Assembly: GCA_002315875.1 (NCBI GenBank)
Contig: DCIL01000085.1
Location: 281 to 16,901, forward strand
DNA: 16,621 nt
Source of the DNA: Verrucomicrobia bacterium UBA1727
GTDB taxonomy: Bacteria; Verrucomicrobiota; Kiritimatiellia; RFP12; UBA1067
Direction of reading: 5' to 3'
A model generated the notes under the pieces. The model was not told where the DNA came from and did not search any database. It was given only the letters and a program-made list of their open reading frames with translations. The translations under genes were made by a program, and so were the position numbers. Each line of letters begins with the position of its first letter. Position 1 is the first letter of the stretch. This document shows positions 13,745-16,621 of this stretch, in pieces.

Positions 13745-16252
13745 ATGAAAACAGATATGCGATTGTCATTGATTTCAATGTCAATACTATTTGCTGTCAA
13801 TACTGAGGCGGCGACTGTCGGTTGGTGGCGGTTTGACGACTACGGCACGAATGCGCACAAGACTGTTTCAACTGACTCGTTCTCCAACCATGTCGACAGC
13901 ACGAAGTTTCCGATGTATCCAAAGACCTTCTACGATCAGACTGAGGGCACGAACGAAACATATATGCCCACCACTACCAACACCTTCGGCAAGTGGAATA
14001 AGCTTCGAATCTACGATCCCGTGAGCGACACCACGCATTTCGTCGGCAATTCGCTTGCGACCACCTGGGGCGGTGATGGATCTAAACAAAGTGGCGGTGC
14101 GGTCATTGCGGACAATCCCGATCTTCGCGGCGGCAGCAATGCGGACGGCTCCTTCACTTGGGAATGTATCTTCAAAGCTGACGCAGACGCGCTTTTGCGC
14201 TCGTCGAGCATGTCCCCATTGCTTGGTCAGAAGAGCGCTGATTACGATGGCTGCTGGTCGCTGATGCCGCGGTATGAGAATGGTAAGGTATCGCTCTGGT
14301 GCCGCGGCAAGGTTAAGAAGAATTCCGATGGCACCCTTGCATCTGCTTGCACTACCAGTGGTCAGCCGCCATACGTAACACCGGATGTCTGGCATCATGC
14401 GGCATTGTCTTTTGACGGCAGTACTGGCCAGTTCAGGATTTATCTCGACTATACGTTGGTTAGTACTTCATCCGAGATCAGCGGTGGCGGACGTGTCGCC
14501 CCAGGCATAAAGTCCGGAAGCAACATCATTGAAGATATCTACATCGCCAAGGGACGATATACCGCTGATCGTTCCTTCCTCGGCGAGATTGCCGAGGTGC
14601 GCTGTTCCGATACTCGGCTTACGGAAAACGATTTCCTCAGGTTTGACGAGGTCTATCTCGGCGATCGAGTTTCTACCGATTCCGATACCGTATTCTGGTA
14701 TTCGCTCGACAGCATGAAATCTTTTGAGTCCTTCCTTGTCGACTATCCGCATCTTGCGACTACTAACGGACATCCCGAGCGTGTCAATTTCTGCGCGCTC
14801 TTGCAACCCGATGAATATACTCAGGCCGGCTTTACCGATTCCGTTGTCAACGCGGCGGTGCGTCCTGATCTGCGCGGTGGTCCGGTATGGACGAATACTG
14901 CCTCGCTTGCGCTTGCGGTAAAGGACAGCAATCCGAACAGCTACATCAAGGTGAGCGACCCAATGCTTATGATTCCTTCGGATGACTTTACCGAAGAGTT
15001 CTATTTTAAGACCTATTCGGCCCCTGCGAGCGGCAAATATTACGGGCTTATGTATTCTTCCTTCTGCAAGGTGCTGCTTTATTCCAGTGGTGATATCCTT
15101 GTCCGTTCATATTGTGATGAAGGCACTACTGACCATAGTTACTTTAACATCAACCTTTGCGATGGGAACTACCATCATTACGCCTTTGGTTACAAGGCAT
15201 CGGAAAAGAAGATTTACATCTATCTTGATCATGCGTTGCAGGGTACGATTGATGGTACGCTGCCCTGTAAGAAAAGCGCGAGTACGGCGCACGTAGTCGG
15301 TCAGGCACGCGAATATTCCCCGCCGCAGGTTTTTGATGGAGAGATCGATGAACTTCGCCTTACCCGCCGCCTCCTGACTCCCGATGAGTTCATCGGCCGT
15401 GGTTCCTACTTTAACACTAATGTAATGGCTCATATTCGTTTTGACGGTGATTATTCGATCTGGCCGTGGATCGGCGACCGACTCACCACCACGCCGTATT
15501 GCGATGACGCTCCAGCCAATACCATTGTCAATGAGGTCAAGGCAGGAAATCTAATCATTAAGAGTGAAGCGGGCGAAGAGTTGCAATTGGCGAATACTGG
15601 TTCTACTCATACCTGGGGCGGTGGCTGGTATTATAATAATATTCGCCCAGATATTGCGCAAAGCAATGTCACGATCGAGTTTTTCTGGAAGGCCTGTGAA
15701 AAGCATGCACCTTGGTTCACGGTGCTTGGCGTGGCACCGTCGGGGACTTATGTCGTCAATATTTCCAATGAAACTGCGCCATGGGTTGTGGGGTATTCAG
15801 GTACTTGGGATTATTCGCAACTTGCCTTGAGAATGACGACTAAAACTGATTCTCAGACATATAGCGAATTGTTTTCTTTCGGTGTCCGCAACACGGTCCC
15901 CCAGCCGCCGGCTAAGCAATCGTTTGATGACAAGGGAAAAACTTACTGGGCTCCATGCGTGCCGGACGGCAAGTGGCATCACATTGCGATTACTTTTGAG
16001 GAAATCATGGTCGAAGATGTGCTGAAGACCAAGGCAACCGTTTACTGGGATTACGAGAAGAACACCGAGAAGACGCTGACGGGAACGCTTAATTTTTCGG
16101 TCAACCACCAAAACCGGCTTTGCGGACGCGGTTATCCCGGTCGCGCGCCGGAGTTTCTCACGGACGAGATCAGGATTACGAAGGGGATTCTGCAACCCAA
16201 GGATTTCATTCGGCTCAAACATCTCAAGGGTGGTTGCATTCTTCTCTGGTAA
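13745..16252 (+). CDS. Secreted protein with three LamG-like (concanavalin-fold) modules
   Basis: This 835-aa exported protein has no recognised specific function. A Sec signal peptide (MKTDMR, hydrophobic LSLISMSILFAV, cleavage near TEA/AT at residue 22-23) precedes three modules of about 250-290 residues. Each starts with a Trp/Phe-Asp strand: VGWWRFDDYG at about 25, VFWYSLDSM at about 314, AHIRFDGDYS at about 561. Each has a W/Y-H-H strand (VWHHAALSFD, NYHHYAFGY, KWHHIAITFEE) followed by IYLDY/IYLDH/VYWDY. Each closes with a similar tail: GEIAEVRCSDTRLTENDFLRF, GEIDELRLTRRLLTPDEFIG, TDEIRITKGILQPKDFIRLK. These match the Laminin_G_3 jelly-roll pattern, which often binds glycans. There is no lipobox, PEP-CTERM or LPxTG; the last residues are GGCILLW. 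Codon use looks less GC-biased than in the neighbouring genes. It has its own promoter and a strong ribosome-binding site. Confidence 0.85.
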   Translation: MKTDMRLSLISMSILFAVNTEAATVGWWRFDDYGTNAHKTVSTDSFSNHVDSTKFPMYPKTFYDQTEGTNETYMPTTTNTFGKWNKLRIYDPVSDTTHFVGNSLATTWGGDGSKQSGGAVIADNPDLRGGSNADGSFTWECIFKADADALLRSSSMSPLLGQKSADYDGCWSLMPRYENGKVSLWCRGKVKKNSDGTLASACTTSGQPPYVTPDVWHHAALSFDGSTGQFRIYLDYTLVSTSSEISGGGRVAPGIKSGSNIIEDIYIAKGRYTADRSFLGEIAEVRCSDTRLTENDFLRFDEVYLGDRVSTDSDTVFWYSLDSMKSFESFLVDYPHLATTNGHPERVNFCALLQPDEYTQAGFTDSVVNAAVRPDLRGGPVWTNTASLALAVKDSNPNSYIKVSDPMLMIPSDDFTEEFYFKTYSAPASGKYYGLMYSSFCKVLLYSSGDILVRSYCDEGTTDHSYFNINLCDGNYHHYAFGYKASEKKIYIYLDHALQGTIDGTLPCKKSASTAHVVGQAREYSPPQVFDGEIDELRLTRRLLTPDEFIGRGSYFNTNVMAHIRFDGDYSIWPWIGDRLTTTPYCDDAPANTIVNEVKAGNLIIKSEAGEELQLANTGSTHTWGGGWYYNNIRPDIAQSNVTIEFFWKACEKHAPWFTVLGVAPSGTYVVNISNETAPWVVGYSGTWDYSQLALRMTTKTDSQTYSELFSFGVRNTVPQPPAKQSFDDKGKTYWAPCVPDGKWHHIAITFEEIMVEDVLKTKATVYWDYEKNTEKTLTGTLNFSVNHQNRLCGRGYPGRAPEFLTDEIRITKGILQPKDFIRLKHLKGGCILLW

Positions 16253-16263
16253 CGGTACGCTCC

Positions 16264-16303
16264 GTAACAATTCGCTATTGAAATATCATATAGGAATTGT
16301 TAC
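16264..16303 (+). promoter_or_regulatory. Perfect 10-bp inverted repeat, putative operator
   Basis: GTAACAATTC (16264-16273) is exactly complementary to GAATTGTTAC (16294-16303), with a 20-bp centre. The dyad encloses the predicted -35 (16278-16283), and its right arm runs into the -10. A third half-site TTGTTAC follows at 16330-16336. The arrangement suits a dimeric repressor, but no regulator is identified. Confidence 0.5.
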
Positions 16304-16306
16304 AAT
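16278..16306 (+). promoter_or_regulatory. Predicted promoter for the GMP-synthase-like gene
   Basis: TTGAAA (16278-16283), a 17-bp spacer and TACAAT (16301-16306), with TG at 16298-16299 giving an extended -10. The predicted start of transcription is near 16313, leaving a leader of about 125 nt before ATG 16438. The leader is AT-rich and contains two AACCATAAT copies (16363-16371, 16401-16409). I recognise no known riboswitch class in it. Confidence 0.65.
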
Positions 16307-16437
16307 ATGCGTCTGTATGGTTAGAGATGTTGTTACAGATGCTCGATTTCGATCAAAACTCGAACCATAATATACACCTGGAATTCGCATTATTTTCATA
16401 AACCATAATCAGAACGTATAAATTATAAGGAACAAAA

Positions 16438-16621
16438 ATGAACGAAGCTGAAAAGGCGCGTCTTGCTCGGGTGGGCAAGACCTTCAACGCGAAGAAATAC
16501 ATCAAGGAAGAGATCGAAGCCATCAAGACCCAGGTCGGAGACAAGAAGGTGCTGCTGGCGCTTTCCGGCGGCGTGGATTCGTCCGTCTGCGCGGCGCTTC
16601 TCTACAAGGCGATCGGCAAGC
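16438..16621 (+). CDS. guaA: GMP-synthase-type ATP pyrophosphatase, N-terminal part
   Basis: The window ends after 61 codons. FNAKKYIKEEIEAIKTQVGDKKVLLALSGGVDSSVCAALLYKAIG matches the ATP-pyrophosphatase domain of GMP synthase, with the PP-loop SGGVDSS at residues 44-50 and the family-like KAIG after it. GMP synthase aminates XMP to GMP with ATP. In the common single-chain enzyme about 200 residues of glutamine amidotransferase come first; here only about 20 residues precede the domain, and the upstream region is non-coding. So this is either the synthetase subunit of a two-gene enzyme or a rearranged or glutaminase-less version. AAGGA at 16427-16431, six bases before ATG 16438, sets the start. 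NadE or other PP-loop enzymes are less likely but not excluded. Confidence 0.65.
   Translation, partial: MNEAEKARLARVGKTFNAKKYIKEEIEAIKTQVGDKKVLLALSGGVDSSVCAALLYKAIGK

Noticed and set aside
16252..16265. ACGG/CCGT hairpin after the LamG gene as a terminator
   Set aside because: The stem is only four base pairs and no T-run follows.
16313..16437. Purine riboswitch upstream of the guaA-like gene
   Set aside because: The conserved loop and junction sequences of the purine riboswitch were not found in the leader.

Overview
The window looks like chromosomal DNA of a Gram-negative bacterium, fairly GC-rich in its housekeeping genes. It carries a reduced dcw (division and cell wall) cluster, a Lol lipoprotein-export gene pair, and a large secreted protein built of LamG-like modules. 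This combination, together with strong TGnTATAAT extended -10 promoters, suggests the PVC group, possibly a gut Kiritimatiellae/Verrucomicrobiota lineage. That placement is inference from gene content and style; no marker gene here proves it.

Layout (all genes on the + strand). 1-3314: the end of mraZ, then rsmH, ftsL and a class B PBP (ftsI), packed with gaps of 1-4 nt. 3333-4682: a sugar-porter MFS transporter with its own promoter, placed where other bacteria carry the mur/mraY/ftsW block. 4696-8715: ddl, ftsQ, ftsA and ftsZ, tightly coupled (two ATGA overlaps). 8717-10513: mutL, one nucleotide after ftsZ. 10534-13668: a new transcription unit with a DegT/DnrJ/EryC1 aminotransferase, a LolC/E-type permease and a LolD-type ATPase. 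An eight-copy 10-bp purine-rich repeat lies between the last two. 13665-16252: a separate promoter and an 835-aa exported protein with three LamG-like modules. 16253-16437: an AT-rich regulatory region with a promoter, a perfect 10-bp inverted repeat and an approximately 125-nt leader. 16438-16621: the start of a GMP-synthase-type ATP pyrophosphatase that lacks the usual N-terminal glutaminase domain.

How the genes work together: RsmH, FtsL, FtsI, Ddl, FtsQ, FtsA and FtsZ form the septal peptidoglycan and divisome core. The Lol pair would extract lipoproteins from the inner membrane, and the aminotransferase probably makes an amino-sugar for surface glycan. The most unusual points are an FtsZ that keeps its C-terminal FtsA-docking peptide but has lost a catalytic aspartate of the T7 loop, and a MutL whose nuclease motifs are all degenerate and whose linker is slippage-prone repeat DNA. 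Others are a probably leaderless transporter mRNA, the 10-bp repeat forming the lolD ribosome-binding region, and a guaA-like upstream region with half-sites spaced exactly 33 bp apart.
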